The notes under the pieces: model-generated
Told to the model about the DNA's origin: nothing
The model's database searches: none
What the model saw: only the letters and a program-made list of their open reading frames with translations
From: an uncultured Bacteroidales bacterium
GTDB taxonomy: Bacteria > Bacteroidota > Bacteroidia > Bacteroidales > Paludibacteraceae
Assembly: GCA_900317345.1 (NCBI GenBank)
Contig: ONGK01000008.1
Coordinates: forward strand, 53,674-117,673
DNA length: 64,000 bases
Direction: 5' to 3'
Program-made: the position numbers and the translations under genes
In this document: one piece after another, positions 9,149 through 19,316 of the stretch
How the letters are laid out: the number at the start of each line of letters is the position of its first letter
Numbering within the stretch: the first letter of the stretch is position 1

Positions 9149-10870
9149 CTATTGTTCTGTTGCAAAATAATTCGCCTTTATTATTTGTTCAGAGATATCG
9201 TATGCCTTTTCTTCGTCCATGGATCTGATATCCGTTGAATCCAGTAAATTTTTACCGACCCCTCGCCAATAATGCCTTCCATATCCCATCACATTAAGCA
9301 ATGTAGGATAAATATCCATCTGGTAACATGTATCCGCATAGACTATTGAGTGCGTAAAGGTCGGTGAAACAATGAGGACTGGTACAAAGTTATTCTCAAT
9401 TGAATATGAGATTCCTTTTTGCCGACAAAGTGTTGCATATTGTTTTCGCTTGTCATCAGGGAATACGGTATGGTCACCTGTTATCAAAACTGTAGTGCTT
9501 TTTGCCTCTGTAGAATCTGCAAATATTCTATCCAACAATAGTCCTATTCCTATGTCTGTCAAATGCAAGCATCCTAAATAATCATGTATAACAGACGGCA
9601 GTTCGTCTGGAATAGGGATATTAACCGATACACCATGACTAAAAGGAGCATGAGATGTCATTGTGATTATTTGAACCATATCGTATCCTTCATCCAGTAG
9701 TTCAACTGCCTTGGAAAATAGAATCGCATCTTCCATAGATGTGACAATAGTTGTGTCATACCCGTATGCAGGACTCATATACACTTGATTCCAAACATCA
9801 ATTGCATGCGGTAGCAATACCGCCGAGTGTCCTTTGGGATAAGATGGGAAAATGTTCAAGGGGTATCGAAAACAGACAGCATCTTCCTTTATTGGCAAAA
9901 GTCCTGTATTGACAATCAATTGCCCATCTGCTGATCCCCCAGCCCGCGTCTGAGATTTACAATAAGGGGCATAAAAAGAACTACTTTGCAGAAGATGATA
10001 CACATTGGGCATTACCTCGGGCTGTATTGCCCATGATTCTAGGGACTCCACTAGTATGATTATTTGTTTGCCCCCATTCCATTGACATGTATCTTTATTG
10101 AGTAGAGGCTGAATATACTGCATATCTTGCTCAGTTATCACATACTTGTGTTTCTGGTCATTATAGAGAGAATGGGCATCCGTCAAAATAAATCCAATAT
10201 AGTGCAGTATAGAGAAATCGTATTCAAGCGATACACCCATTCCCACAGATCGAGCATATCTGGAAAAAGGAAGGAAATATGCTTTGGCGGCCGGTAGTTT
10301 ATATATCTTTGAATCCATATCAACACCACATCGCGTTACGTACATATAATTAGATAATATAATTACTATGCCGCACATAAGATAACTGCATGCTGCAGTA
10401 ATTAATCCACTTTTCCGGTGGCGTCTCGGAGGATTAGGAATAAAATATACCAGCAATGCCAACGCCACTGAGAGCAAGAAATACAAAATATCTTTACTAT
10501 CTATGAATAATCTAACTGCGCCCCAAAATCCATCCATATTTCTCGCCATGGACAAAGCAAAAACATCCAAAAAAGCACCATACGAGCGGAAATACACACA
10601 ATTGGCGAGAAACCATACATTAAGGATTAATGAATACAGAACAATGCTCCACTTGTACTTTAAGAAAAAAATAAGAGAAGCAAATAACGCAGATATAAAG
10701 ATTTTAGGTAAATAAAAACTCCAAAAAGATAAGGGGGTATTCCATAAAGAAGAAAACAATATAGAATGGAAACAACTATAATGCAGCCACACATTCTCTA
10801 TGAATAACATTACAACAAATATCAAATAGAGAAACCATTCTATATGTTTTAATCCCCTCACGTCAGTCAT
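9149..10870 (-). CDS. Membrane sulfatase-fold enzyme, LtaS / phosphoglycerol transferase-like
   Basis: Five hydrophobic segments in residues ~10-180 anchor a periplasmic alkaline-phosphatase/sulfatase-fold domain. Expected metal and nucleophile sites are present: Glu275 in IILVESLES, a Thr in [11 protein letters not shown] near 308, and [10 protein letters not shown] near the C-terminus. That layout is known from lipoteichoic acid synthases and from enzymes that put phosphoglycerol or phosphoethanolamine on surface glycans. In a Gram-negative polysaccharide locus the likely job is to decorate the exported glycan, but the donor is not determined. Its start overlaps the aminotransferase gene by 8 bases, so it is co-translated. 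Confidence 0.85.
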   Translation of the reverse strand: MTDVRGLKHIEWFLYLIFVVMLFIENVWLHYSCFHSILFSSLWNTPLSFWSFYLPKIFISALFASLIFFLKYKWSIVLYSLILNVWFLANCVYFRSYGAFLDVFALSMARNMDGFWGAVRLFIDSKDILYFLLSVALALLVYFIPNPPRRHRKSGLITAACSYLMCGIVIILSNYMYVTRCGVDMDSKIYKLPAAKAYFLPFSRYARSVGMGVSLEYDFSILHYIGFILTDAHSLYNDQKHKYVITEQDMQYIQPLLNKDTCQWNGGKQIIILVESLESWAIQPEVMPNVYHLLQSSSFYAPYCKSQTRAGGSADGQLIVNTGLLPIKEDAVCFRYPLNIFPSYPKGHSAVLLPHAIDVWNQVYMSPAYGYDTTIVTSMEDAILFSKAVELLDEGYDMVQIITMTSHAPFSHGVSVNIPIPDELPSVIHDYLGCLHLTDIGIGLLLDRIFADSTEAKSTTVLITGDHTVFPDDKRKQYATLCRQKGISYSIENNFVPVLIVSPTFTHSIVYADTCYQMDIYPTLLNVMGYGRHYWRGVGKNLLDSTDIRSMDEEKAYDISEQIIKANYFATEQ

Positions 10871-12332
10871 TGAATTTATTGATTTGTGTCACCACATACT
10901 TCACCTGCTCGTGCGTCATGCAGGGCGAGATGGGAAGCGATAGTTCGGAAGTAGCAAGAGATTCCGTTATCGGCAGACGCAACTGCGGGTTATTCCACGG
11001 CGCATGCGCATAGCACTCCTGCTGATGAGGCGGTATAGGATAGTGGATAACCGTCCCTACTCCATTCGCTGCCAAGTATGCCTGCAGCGCATCGCGTTTC
11101 CCATCCTTAACCAGCACCGGGAAAAGATGATAGACATTGCTCGTATCCGGCAGGCGCGCAGGCAACTCTATCAACGGGTTAGCGATATGGTCATAATAGT
11201 ATGCCGCCACCTCCTGACGACGCTTGATATCCTCATCAAGATATTTGAGTTTGACATCCAGTATAGCTGCTTGCAACTCATCCAGACGGCTGTTACGACC
11301 AGCATAGCGGAACACATATTTCTGCTGCGAGCCATAGTTAGCCAAGGCACGGATAGCAGTTGCCAGTTCGGCATCGTTGGTGGTCACAGCTCCGGCATCG
11401 CCCAGTGCGCCGAGGTTCTTGCCCGGATAGAAGGAGTGTCCGGCCGCGTCACCAATAGAGCCGGTACGTTTGCCTTTCCACATACATCCATGGGCTTGGG
11501 CGTTATCCTCAATTAGTTTGAGGTTGTACCGATTGCATAAGTCCGCTATCTTCTCTGTCATGGCACAACGGCCATAGAGATGCACGATACAGATAGCCTT
11601 TGTTCGCGGTGTGATTGCAGCCTCGATGTGCAAGTCATCCATCTCCAGTGTCTCACGGCGCGGCTCGACTAACACCGGTGTGAGTCCGTTCTCCGTAATC
11701 GCCAGAATGGTGGCGATGAAGGTATTCGCCGGCACAATCACTTCATCTCCCGGTTGCATGACACCTAACTCGATATAGGCCCGGAAAATCCAAATGAGTG
11801 CATCCAAACCATTGGCACAGCCGATACAATGCTCAGTGCCGATATAGTTGGCATAATGACATTCAAAAGTTTCATTCTCTTTGCCTTGCAGATACCATCC
11901 GCTATCTATCACGCGGCGCGCCGCCTCGTGAATCTCTGCGGCGTGCATCGCCGTGACATCATGCAATGATAAAAATCCAATCATGGCATTCTCGCCGATA
12001 GTGACGCCGCAGAGGATGGTACTGCCGGCACCGATGCTGGCCCCCCGCTTGACGACAGTGGGCGTGAGTTGCCATGCCGCGTTTTTGGCATGCGGATAGC
12101 GGTCATTGGTGAAGGACACGTTAGAGCCGACGAATACATCGTCTTCCAGCGTGACGCCATCCCATATCTGCACACCATTCTTGATGGTGACATTATTACC
12201 GATAACCGCCTTGTTTTCGATGAAGCAATGGCTGCAGATATTGCAGTTCTCTCCTATCTTTGCGTTCGGTAATACGACGCAGAACTGCCAGATGTTTGTT
12301 GATTCAGGCACTCTAGCCTGACAATCGCTCAA
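10863..12332 (-). CDS. Fused hexapeptide acetyltransferase and sugar aminotransferase
   Basis: Residues 1-~117 form a left-handed beta-helix acetyltransferase of the WbpD/FdtC type ([28 protein letters not shown]). Residues ~117-489 are a complete DegT/DnrJ/EryC1/StrS PLP aminotransferase, with the Schiff-base lysine at 305 in [13 protein letters not shown]. The beta-helix lacks its usual last coil and the tail typical of free acetyltransferases, and the join falls at an internal Met (codon at 11984) where a free aminotransferase would start. With the overlapping FdtA-like gene upstream this gives ketoisomerase, aminotransferase and acetylase for a dTDP-3-acetamido-3,6-dideoxyhexose (Fuc3NAc or Qui3NAc type). 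The supply enzymes RmlA and RmlB are not in the window. Confidence 0.9.
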   Translation of the reverse strand: MSDCQARVPESTNIWQFCVVLPNAKIGENCNICSHCFIENKAVIGNNVTIKNGVQIWDGVTLEDDVFVGSNVSFTNDRYPHAKNAAWQLTPTVVKRGASIGAGSTILCGVTIGENAMIGFLSLHDVTAMHAAEIHEAARRVIDSGWYLQGKENETFECHYANYIGTEHCIGCANGLDALIWIFRAYIELGVMQPGDEVIVPANTFIATILAITENGLTPVLVEPRRETLEMDDLHIEAAITPRTKAICIVHLYGRCAMTEKIADLCNRYNLKLIEDNAQAHGCMWKGKRTGSIGDAAGHSFYPGKNLGALGDAGAVTTNDAELATAIRALANYGSQQKYVFRYAGRNSRLDELQAAILDVKLKYLDEDIKRRQEVAAYYYDHIANPLIELPARLPDTSNVYHLFPVLVKDGKRDALQAYLAANGVGTVIHYPIPPHQQECYAHAPWNNPQLRLPITESLATSELSLPISPCMTHEQVKYVVTQINKFND

Positions 12333-12739
12333 TGGATGTTGTTTACAAACTCATTATAATCACGGATATAGTCGTCAGGATTGTAGGGCTCAGAAGCAAG
12401 GCAGAGAAGGACTGTGCCACCGGAAAAGTTCTCCAAGTCACGCCACAAGCCTGCGGGGATGTACAGCCCTTTCCATGGTCTGTCCAGATGGAAAGTCTGT
12501 TTGTTCGTTCCGTCATCCACAATCACATCGACCGAGCCACTGGTGGCAATCAGCAACTGCTGCAGCTGCTTATGTGCATGGGCACCACGCGCCACCTCCG
12601 GCACCATATACAGATAGTAGATACGCTTGATATCAAATGGAATGTCCGTTTGGCCTTCCACAACGGACAAATAGCCACGGTTATCCGAATACTTGCGGAT
12701 ATCCATCAGATGGCAATCATGTATGGTTGAATGTTTCAT
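12329..12739 (-). CDS. fdtA: dTDP-4-keto-6-deoxyhexose 3,4-ketoisomerase, FdtA/QdtA-like
   Basis: A 136-residue single-domain cupin of the WxcM/FdtA family. The metal-free active-site region is visible in [12 protein letters not shown] (two His) and in [10 protein letters not shown] near the N-terminus. The family moves the keto group of dTDP-4-keto-6-deoxyglucose from C4 to C3, ready for the aminotransferase. Its stop overlaps the start of the fused aminotransferase gene by 4 bases, so the two steps are coupled. FdtA and QdtA differ in product stereochemistry, which cannot be told from sequence by eye. Confidence 0.87.
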   Translation of the reverse strand: MKHSTIHDCHLMDIRKYSDNRGYLSVVEGQTDIPFDIKRIYYLYMVPEVARGAHAHKQLQQLLIATSGSVDVIVDDGTNKQTFHLDRPWKGLYIPAGLWRDLENFSGGTVLLCLASEPYNPDDYIRDYNEFVNNIH

Positions 12740-13721
12740 ATTGTTTATAACGATATTCTTTTATATAATGCGCTGCAATGAAATGCAGCCATGTACGGGT
12801 ATATATCCTTGCTTTGCGCAGTTTGTCGCTTTGCTCGATGAGCGGTGAATGGTGCGCGATGAGTGCTTTTGCACTCTTGTAATCGAGATGATGCAGGTAC
12901 AGCAGGAACTCTTTGTAGAACATATATTCCTGCAACTGTGCCTCTGCGACACATGCATCTGCGGGGAACAGTTCATTGAGGTATCTGCGGATATCCGCCA
13001 AGCCGCGATGGTAGGACAGATAGTTCGGATGAGCAGGTGTAACAAAAGTAGCCGATTCCTTGTACACCCGATAGACAACGCATAAGTCTGGTATATGCCC
13101 CCATCTCGCATACTGCGCAAGGACAGCTTGCATCGGATAGTCCTCTACTGGGAATCCGCGGCGCACAAACTCATCGAAATCGACATGCTGCAACAGGTCG
13201 CGGCGGATGAGCAACGACAGCGGCACAGCATAAACCCCTCCTGCATAAGAAGGGGAGAAATAGAAGGACTTGATATCGCCGTCCTCAATAGGCCGCAGCG
13301 GCGCAATGCCTGGCACCATCTCATTGCGCTGCACATAATACCGATAACCCGATGTGGAGACCACACCTATCTCCGGATGCGCCGAGAAATAGTCCAGTTG
13401 TTTCTGCAGTTTCTTTGGGTCGCACCAGTAATCATCTCCAGCACAAATAGCTACAAAATCACCCGTGCATGCCGCCATTGTTCGCGCGAAGTTGGCCACT
13501 ATACCCAAGTTATGTGAATTCGACAGTAACTTGATTGTAGTATAACGCGCTTCGTATTCCTCGCAGATAGCATGCGTATCATCGGTGCTACAGTCTTCGC
13601 CTATCACCACCTCGCGGGAAAAATCCCCTTGCTGTGCAACAATACTATCCAACGTCTGCCGGATGGTGGCTTGCTGATTATAGGTGATAACAACTACAGA
13701 TATGTTGGGTTGTTTGCTCAT
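12717..13721 (-). CDS. Glycosyltransferase family 2
   Basis: A GT-A-fold transferase of 334 residues: ISVVVITYNQQATIRQTLDS at the start, GEDCSTDDT, and the metal motif AGDDYW near residue 95. It is a paralogue of the 7170 protein. The 3' end overlaps fdtA by 23 bases and the start overlaps the deacetylase stop by 4 bases, both signs of one tightly packed operon. Substrates are unknown. Confidence 0.88.
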   Translation of the reverse strand: MSKQPNISVVVITYNQQATIRQTLDSIVAQQGDFSREVVIGEDCSTDDTHAICEEYEARYTTIKLLSNSHNLGIVANFARTMAACTGDFVAICAGDDYWCDPKKLQKQLDYFSAHPEIGVVSTSGYRYYVQRNEMVPGIAPLRPIEDGDIKSFYFSPSYAGGVYAVPLSLLIRRDLLQHVDFDEFVRRGFPVEDYPMQAVLAQYARWGHIPDLCVVYRVYKESATFVTPAHPNYLSYHRGLADIRRYLNELFPADACVAEAQLQEYMFYKEFLLYLHHLDYKSAKALIAHHSPLIEQSDKLRKARIYTRTWLHFIAAHYIKEYRYKQYETFNHT

Positions 13722-14503
13722 CTTCCTTCACAATCTTTATAGCGCAGGCGCTTCCCTTGCGTGAAACGAGCGACGAAAGTTTCCGACACATTGACACGCG
13801 GCAGGAAATATTTGCCGGTGAACCATACAGCTCGAAACGTTCCTTCAATGGCGCTGAATGCCATAGAGAAACCTATCTTGCGTATCTGACGGCGGTTGGC
13901 ATTGGATACTTCAACGATACGCCCATAAGGGAAGGCAAAAATTTCCACCGCCTTATCGAAAGTGCTCTCAAGCCATTGTTTCTCTTCCTTACATTGCCGT
14001 GTCATCTCCTCTGCCGATAGGATGCGGAAGCGTGTATGCTCCAGTCCATGGCAACCGAGCGTGCAAAGCGGGTTCTGCGCCAATGCCTTCAGGTGCGGCA
14101 TCGTGATAAAAGAGGGTTGGTCCACCAGCGCCTTCGTCACAAACAGCGTGAACGGGATATTAAGGCGCTGCAGGACGGGGTATGCCTCCGTATAGACCGT
14201 ATCGTATATATCATCAAAGCTCAGATAGAAATGTTTGGGTTGCCACTGCCGCGTCTCTATCATCTGTACCAATTCATCATAGGCCATTGCATGCCATCCC
14301 TCGTCAATGAGATACTGCATCAGCCGCTCAAAAGATGCCGCAGTCATCTCAAAGGCGCTCTTACACTCCGCTTGTGTCGGTTTGAAGCCATGCACCATCA
14401 GCACCATCGGCGACTGCATGCCATATAGACGCCAGAGCAAGCGCATCCAGCATTTATAGAGTCTGTTATGTTCGCGAATCAACCGCAGTGTCGGGTTAAG
14501 CAT
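13718..14503 (-). CDS. Polysaccharide deacetylase (NodB-like)
   Basis: A carbohydrate esterase family 4-type protein of 261 residues. The metal-binding motifs are visible: SFDD (motif 1, with the catalytic Asp) and GCHGLEH (motif 2, His-x3-His), then FAFPYGR. The N-terminus has MVLMVHGF. There is no clear signal peptide, although the first 35 residues are basic and amphipathic. The family removes N- or O-acetyl groups from glycans; here it could act on an intermediate of the polymer made by the locus. It overlaps the next upstream transferase by 25 bases. Confidence 0.87.
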   Translation of the reverse strand: MLNPTLRLIREHNRLYKCWMRLLWRLYGMQSPMVLMVHGFKPTQAECKSAFEMTAASFERLMQYLIDEGWHAMAYDELVQMIETRQWQPKHFYLSFDDIYDTVYTEAYPVLQRLNIPFTLFVTKALVDQPSFITMPHLKALAQNPLCTLGCHGLEHTRFRILSAEEMTRQCKEEKQWLESTFDKAVEIFAFPYGRIVEVSNANRRQIRKIGFSMAFSAIEGTFRAVWFTGKYFLPRVNVSETFVARFTQGKRLRYKDCEGR

Positions 14504-15384
14504 AGACTAAAAAATCGTATTGTTCCTTGTTTTTGTTTGAGAGCAAAGTAACGCTTCAAGTCCTTTGGAGATAAGATATACTCCATCCATTTTTTACACA
14601 GCACAGCAAATTGCACCAATACATACCACCACATCGCACCATTCATATGAAACTGCTGCTCGCGATATTGCGCATAAGCATCCGCGATGCCATTATTGTA
14701 GCAATGCAAGGCTATGCCCTTTTTCGTACCATGCGTGGCTACCAATTGCATGTGCTCCATTCGGGCATAAGGTGTCCAGCCAATCAGAGCTTGCTCTGCA
14801 TGCAGTTTTCGAACGAGCCCGAGATCTCCGTCACCTACGAGATACGACCCTATCAAATCGGGATTGAAACCGCCTATTTGCTCAAACACATCTTTGCGAA
14901 CAGACATTAGACCGCCGTTCAAATAATAAGCCGTGCTGTAGCTTATCGTATCGCCATAGTTCAGTTCTCCCAAGAGATATTTATAGGGACTTATCCATTC
15001 TGGTTCTACTCCATCCCAAAGAATATCAATCTTGCATGCCACTGCCACACATTCCGCCTTTTGCCGATATACCGACAAGATGGCTTGCAGACATTCGGGA
15101 TTAAAGAGACCGTCATTATCGGCAAAGACCAGATACTCGCCTCTGGCTTGCCTTGCTCCGGCATGACGAGCCGCCGTAGCACCCGGTTTCGGCTCGTAGA
15201 TATAGTGGACATTCGGCTTATCTGCTATCAGCTGCTCCACCATCGAGCACGTCTCATCCGTAGAGCCATTGTCCACCACTATCACCTCATACTCCTCTGT
15301 TGGAAGAGTCTGCTCGAACCATGTAGGCAACGATTTGCGCAACATGTCGCATCCATTATATGTAGGTATGATAACAGAAATCAT
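14479..15384 (-). CDS. Glycosyltransferase family 2
   Basis: A 301-residue enzyme when started at the ATG at 15384 (MISVIIPTYNG, the usual GT2 beginning); an in-frame ATG six codons upstream (15402) is possible. It carries VVDNGSTDET and a FADNDG metal-binding site, then the helix-rich C-terminal half with GDGDLGLVRKL, matching the galactosyltransferase-like ED/DD segment. It is part of the minus-strand operon. Donor unknown. Confidence 0.87.
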   Translation of the reverse strand: MISVIIPTYNGCDMLRKSLPTWFEQTLPTEEYEVIVVDNGSTDETCSMVEQLIADKPNVHYIYEPKPGATAARHAGARQARGEYLVFADNDGLFNPECLQAILSVYRQKAECVAVACKIDILWDGVEPEWISPYKYLLGELNYGDTISYSTAYYLNGGLMSVRKDVFEQIGGFNPDLIGSYLVGDGDLGLVRKLHAEQALIGWTPYARMEHMQLVATHGTKKGIALHCYNNGIADAYAQYREQQFHMNGAMWWYVLVQFAVLCKKWMEYILSPKDLKRYFALKQKQGTIRFFSLCLTRHCG

Positions 15385-15407
15385 TAGTTTTGCCAACCTC
15401 AACTATA

Positions 15408-16175
15408 CTATTGGAATTTTATATACTTTTGCCAAAATTCCGGTTCATATCGTGTAAAACCATGAGTACCCATGGGTAATTTATGCAGTAATGAATATAA
15501 ATAACTTGGGGAAAGTTCAAATGAAAACTCAGCAGCTTCTATAGGAGATGGTATATAGAGTTCTAACTTGGTTCCCCGCAATTTCAAACAATAAAATATA
15601 TCCTCAGCATCCTCGTTCTTTGCCACCCAATCAAGGAACCTCTCACGCTTCTCGAAATGACGCCAAATCGAGTGAACATATGGATTCTTCTCAAACAATC
15701 TTATAAATGTATTTACTTTTCGCAAAGACAAACCGCCATTACCAACAGCCCATAATTTGGCTCCATCCTCGTGTGATAAATGATGTTCGAACCAAGGAGC
15801 ACCAATATAATCATATTTTTGAGAGCACCACCAATCTAACTTATCTTCAAAGACAAATGCATCAAGTTGATATATTAAGATATAATCAAACTTACTAAAC
15901 CCTGCATAAAATTTCTCACTTAGCATTAACTTATTATAACCTCGCAACGATGTAAAGAAATCCTTGTCAAAACATATTATTTCAAAATTTATATTCTTTT
16001 CGTCCAAATAAGGCTTGTACCAACTTAAATCAAATCCTTCATATGTAACAAAATAAAATGCACGTTTATGAAGAATAGTAATTGCCTGCAGAAATGACAA
16101 TTGTTCCATTGTATCCGGTATCGGTTTATACACCGGCATTACGATAGCCACATTTGATGTCTGTCCTATTTGCAT
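15408..16175 (-). CDS. DUF5672 family glycosyltransferase-like protein
   Basis: The ATG at 16175 overlaps the TAA of the upstream gene (TAATG), which fixes the start and gives 255 residues; the open frame runs 30 codons further but would lie inside that gene. Hallmarks of DUF5672 are YILIYQLDAFVF, YDYIGAPWF and VGNGGLSLRKV. LDAFVF is in the position of a DxD-type site. The family occurs in polysaccharide loci and is thought to be GT-A-like; no substrate is established. Confidence 0.85.
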   Translation of the reverse strand: MQIGQTSNVAIVMPVYKPIPDTMEQLSFLQAITILHKRAFYFVTYEGFDLSWYKPYLDEKNINFEIICFDKDFFTSLRGYNKLMLSEKFYAGFSKFDYILIYQLDAFVFEDKLDWWCSQKYDYIGAPWFEHHLSHEDGAKLWAVGNGGLSLRKVNTFIRLFEKNPYVHSIWRHFEKRERFLDWVAKNEDAEDIFYCLKLRGTKLELYIPSPIEAAEFSFELSPSYLYSLLHKLPMGTHGFTRYEPEFWQKYIKFQ

Positions 16176-17098
16176 TAATAAATTGGGCGTTTTTTTAAAT
16201 AAAAATGATAATACCAACTTAATAACATCCGCACATTCAGTCTGCCTTCTTTTTGATATTTCCATTGTTCACAACGTGAAGGTTGCTTCCCTGCTACAAT
16301 ATCATGAACGTCCGCACATAATCGAACCTTAAAATCTTCATACCAACTTTTTACGTCCTCCTGCTTTTTCCGTAATGCAGCTTTATCAGACCACAAGTTC
16401 TCCACGATTCTCCGCGCCTCCTCCCAGTTACGACAAACAATAAATGGGTGATTACCATATATGTATTTGTAATAATCTTCATGCATATACTTAACCATAA
16501 CAGGAATACATCCCCATTCTAACACTTCCATCACCCGTATGGTATCTGCATGAATTGACCCGAAAGGAACAGGTGCAAATGCGGTTTCTAAATATATCTG
16601 CTGTACCTCTCTGTTTGTCAGTTTCATTGAATTCCATTGTGGGGACACACTACAGAAACCCGGAGTGAGTGACTGAAAAGTTTCATACATCGGTTTTCTA
16701 TATCCTTTAATCTGTCCAATGAAAGACCACATATATTTGTCATGATTACCTATTTCATGGTATTTATTTGCAAGTCCTGTCTTCCACCCTAAAGGTATAG
16801 CATAGCATCGAGGGTGCCAAACAAAGGGATGATAATATGAGCGTAGCACCACATTACTCTTCTTAAGGAAGTTATAATTATACTTGAGATTTTCATTAGA
16901 TAAATGAACCAACACATCATCCGGAAGAATACTATCAGGATGTATCCCTCTGCGATTTGACGAAAACACAAGGACTCGTTGGTTTGCATCTATAGTCGAT
17001 ACATCCTTGAGCAAGAAATTATATATATAGTCTCGCTCAAATTCTGTCTGAAGTCCCGGATTTGTCAATGTAATTATCTTCATTTTGTTCTTATGCAC
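16175..17098 (-). CDS. Exostosin-like glycosyltransferase
   Basis: A 307-residue protein (302 if the ATG at 17083 is used, MKIITLTNPG). The second half has the exostosin/GT47 signature DTIRVMEVLEWGCIPVMV followed by WEEARRIVENL. This family uses inverting transfer in a GT-B fold; bacterial members build capsule and O-antigen side chains. It is coupled to the DUF5672 gene by TAATG. Confidence 0.82.
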   Translation of the reverse strand: MHKNKMKIITLTNPGLQTEFERDYIYNFLLKDVSTIDANQRVLVFSSNRRGIHPDSILPDDVLVHLSNENLKYNYNFLKKSNVVLRSYYHPFVWHPRCYAIPLGWKTGLANKYHEIGNHDKYMWSFIGQIKGYRKPMYETFQSLTPGFCSVSPQWNSMKLTNREVQQIYLETAFAPVPFGSIHADTIRVMEVLEWGCIPVMVKYMHEDYYKYIYGNHPFIVCRNWEEARRIVENLWSDKAALRKKQEDVKSWYEDFKVRLCADVHDIVAGKQPSRCEQWKYQKEGRLNVRMLLSWYYHFYLKKRPIY

Positions 17099-17109
17099 TT
17101 TATGGGCTA

Positions 17110-18075
17110 TTATCCAAATACTACAAATTTAATGTATGCCTTTCGTTTTTTATGCCCCAAATGAAATAGGACATCTACATTATGCAATAATTTCCTTCTG
17201 CATATAGATAAAAACGAATCATGCTGTTCCTTTGTCATTCTTTCTGCATATTTTCCGTACAACTGAAAGCACCAAGTTCCTACTTGCTGTATTGCTTTAC
17301 ATACATCAGGTGCTTCGGCTCGTAACTCGTCTGCTATACGGAATAGCTCTCGCGGAACAACAAAACAACTCTCGTAAGCATTTATGGCAGAAGGGGATTG
17401 AAGCATTTGTTCTCCGATAGACTGCGAATTGCAGCGATAAAAATAATATGGCTTGTCACTGACTTGAAGCTTCTGCGCATGAACTAGTGCATTGTAGGTA
17501 TATGGCACATCTTCCGACATATTTACGGGAAGTGAATAAATGCCTTTTTTATCCAAGAACTCTTTACGGAAGATTTGCCGCCACACAGGCGAGATAGCAT
17601 AAAGATGGCTGATGCCATACTGACGCATGAACTCAATCCCAGACATTCTCAATGTTGCAGGAATTACGTCTCTTTCGTCCGGCTTTACAACGGCATCATT
17701 CACCACGTTCTGATGGCCAAAGACCAACACATCCAATGTCCCTTTTTCGCAAATGTCTAATACCTCACTCAAGCAGTTAGGAGCAATCATATCGTCTGAA
17801 TCGACATTCCAGATATATGTTCCTCGCGCTACACTTCTACCGGTATTTCGGGCTGCACCCAATTTCTTGTTAACATCATGCTCCACCAGCACTAAATTGG
17901 AGTGCTTTTTCTGATATTCCAGTACAATCTCGCGAGATTTATCCGGAGAAGCATCATTCACACAAATGACTTCATACTCCGTCTCCGGAATGTCTTGTTT
18001 ATACACACTATCCAAACATTGGGCAATATATTGCTCAACATTATAAAATGGTATGATGATGGATAGGCGTATCAT
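17110..18075 (-). CDS. Glycosyltransferase family 2
   Basis: A typical GT2 of 321 residues: LSIIIPFYNVEQYIAQCLDS, VNDASPDKS, LGAARNTG and the metal motif VDSDD. The C-terminal ~120 residues resemble the helical tail of capsular transferases of the WcaA/EpsJ type. Its start overlaps the 18072 gene by 4 bases. Donor unknown. Confidence 0.9.
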   Translation of the reverse strand: MIRLSIIIPFYNVEQYIAQCLDSVYKQDIPETEYEVICVNDASPDKSREIVLEYQKKHSNLVLVEHDVNKKLGAARNTGRSVARGTYIWNVDSDDMIAPNCLSEVLDICEKGTLDVLVFGHQNVVNDAVVKPDERDVIPATLRMSGIEFMRQYGISHLYAISPVWRQIFRKEFLDKKGIYSLPVNMSEDVPYTYNALVHAQKLQVSDKPYYFYRCNSQSIGEQMLQSPSAINAYESCFVVPRELFRIADELRAEAPDVCKAIQQVGTWCFQLYGKYAERMTKEQHDSFLSICRRKLLHNVDVLFHLGHKKRKAYIKFVVFG

Positions 18076-19109
18076 TTCAATACATTCATCTGGACATGTA
18101 AATTTTCTATGGTATAAATCTTACTCATCTGCAACGATGCTTTTTTCATATCTGCCAATAAAGTCGGATTAGTCCATAAGGATTCAATGGCATCCACATA
18201 ATCTTTAATATCATGACAGAAAATCGCATTCTTGTCGGAACAATAATCTCGAATTGAGCCGATATCACTAACCACAACAGCCAAAGCCATAGCCATAGTA
18301 ATCGTAATCACATTACTGCCCACCGTATCTTCCATCACATTCAACGACACGTCTGACTTCCGCAGTAAAGAACGCAACTGGTATTCAGGAATATAGCCAT
18401 ATGTTTCTACATTGTCATACTTATTTAGAAAGGACACATCCGCATATCCGGCGCAGACAACAAACCTGATATGGGGCAGTAATGAAATAATTTGCTCAAT
18501 TGTCTTATAGTCTCTCTGCATATTTCCCCACATGACAACCGTGAAAGGATGCTCATTTTTTATTGGATAGAAATATTCAGAATCTACAGGATGGAACAGA
18601 GTATGAACTGGCACTTGTCCTTTTGTCTTATTAACAATGAAATTTGTCAGACTGCTGCCCAATGTTAAATACGCATCTACCAACTTACCCCATTTGATAT
18701 AATCAGAATCTCGGAATACCGACTCTAAACCAGATGGCGTTATATGAACTAAACCATATATTCTGACATTAGGATTTGTATTCCTTACAGCTTGTGCTAC
18801 ATGATCTTGGCGCATATCAGGATGCAAGTACTCCATCAGATATACTTTATCTTCATCTTGTAACTTTCTTAACATTTCACCAAGCAAGACTTTATATTTC
18901 CATTGGTGATAATGTCTATCAATGTAATTAATTATCTTGTTTAGCGTTCTCCATCCTGCATACTTGCGCTTTGAGGAAGCATACTCATTGATAACCTTAT
19001 ATTGGTCAGAGTATTGTCTGCTTAAAAGATAACATATATGCTGAAAACCAGCATGGTTTCCACGCAAATTATTCCATGTATAGCATACAAGATAATTCAT
19101 ATTATTCAA
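18072..19109 (-). CDS. GT-B-fold glycosyltransferase (GT4-like)
   Basis: A 345-residue protein with the two-Rossmann layout of GT4. The C-terminal half has VVMWGNMQRDYKTIEQI, YGYIPEYQLRSLLRKSDVSLNV and GSNVITITMAMALAVVVSD, which stand for the donor-binding and E-x7-E regions. The second Glu of that motif is replaced here, so it is a divergent member. The family is retaining and acts at the cytoplasmic membrane face. Confidence 0.82.
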   Translation of the reverse strand: MNNMNYLVCYTWNNLRGNHAGFQHICYLLSRQYSDQYKVINEYASSKRKYAGWRTLNKIINYIDRHYHQWKYKVLLGEMLRKLQDEDKVYLMEYLHPDMRQDHVAQAVRNTNPNVRIYGLVHITPSGLESVFRDSDYIKWGKLVDAYLTLGSSLTNFIVNKTKGQVPVHTLFHPVDSEYFYPIKNEHPFTVVMWGNMQRDYKTIEQIISLLPHIRFVVCAGYADVSFLNKYDNVETYGYIPEYQLRSLLRKSDVSLNVMEDTVGSNVITITMAMALAVVVSDIGSIRDYCSDKNAIFCHDIKDYVDAIESLWTNPTLLADMKKASLQMSKIYTIENLHVQMNVLK

Positions 19110-19311
19110 ATATAGGACGATAGCTATTCTTGTACGTAAAATTATTTCTACGTGTCCCTATTACTTTTGCAGACTCCACAGCTGCGAATAAAGTTCCCAT
19201 TCCCAATGTAACACTTGGTATAATCATAGATCGCAAAGCAACCCAGCAATTATCTTCTATTATTGTATCACCTCTTTGGTTGAGTGATTGTCGTCATGGG
19301 GTTTATGCTCA
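19102..19311 (-). pseudogene. Remnant of a hexapeptide O-acetyltransferase
   Basis: In the 207-base gap, the minus strand reads SLNQRGDTIIEDNCWVAL then IIPSVTLGMGTLFAAVES, ending at a TAA at 19102-19104. This is the C-terminal part of a WcaF/WbbJ-type acetyltransferase (usual form: IgdnvWIGarsiILPGVtIGeGavvaA). Upstream the reading continues in another frame as SINP (compare the family's DFHSINP), so there is a frameshift near 19295, and the 5' part is missing where the 19317 gene ends. Not translatable as one protein. Confidence 0.7.
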
Positions 19312-19316
19312 TTATG

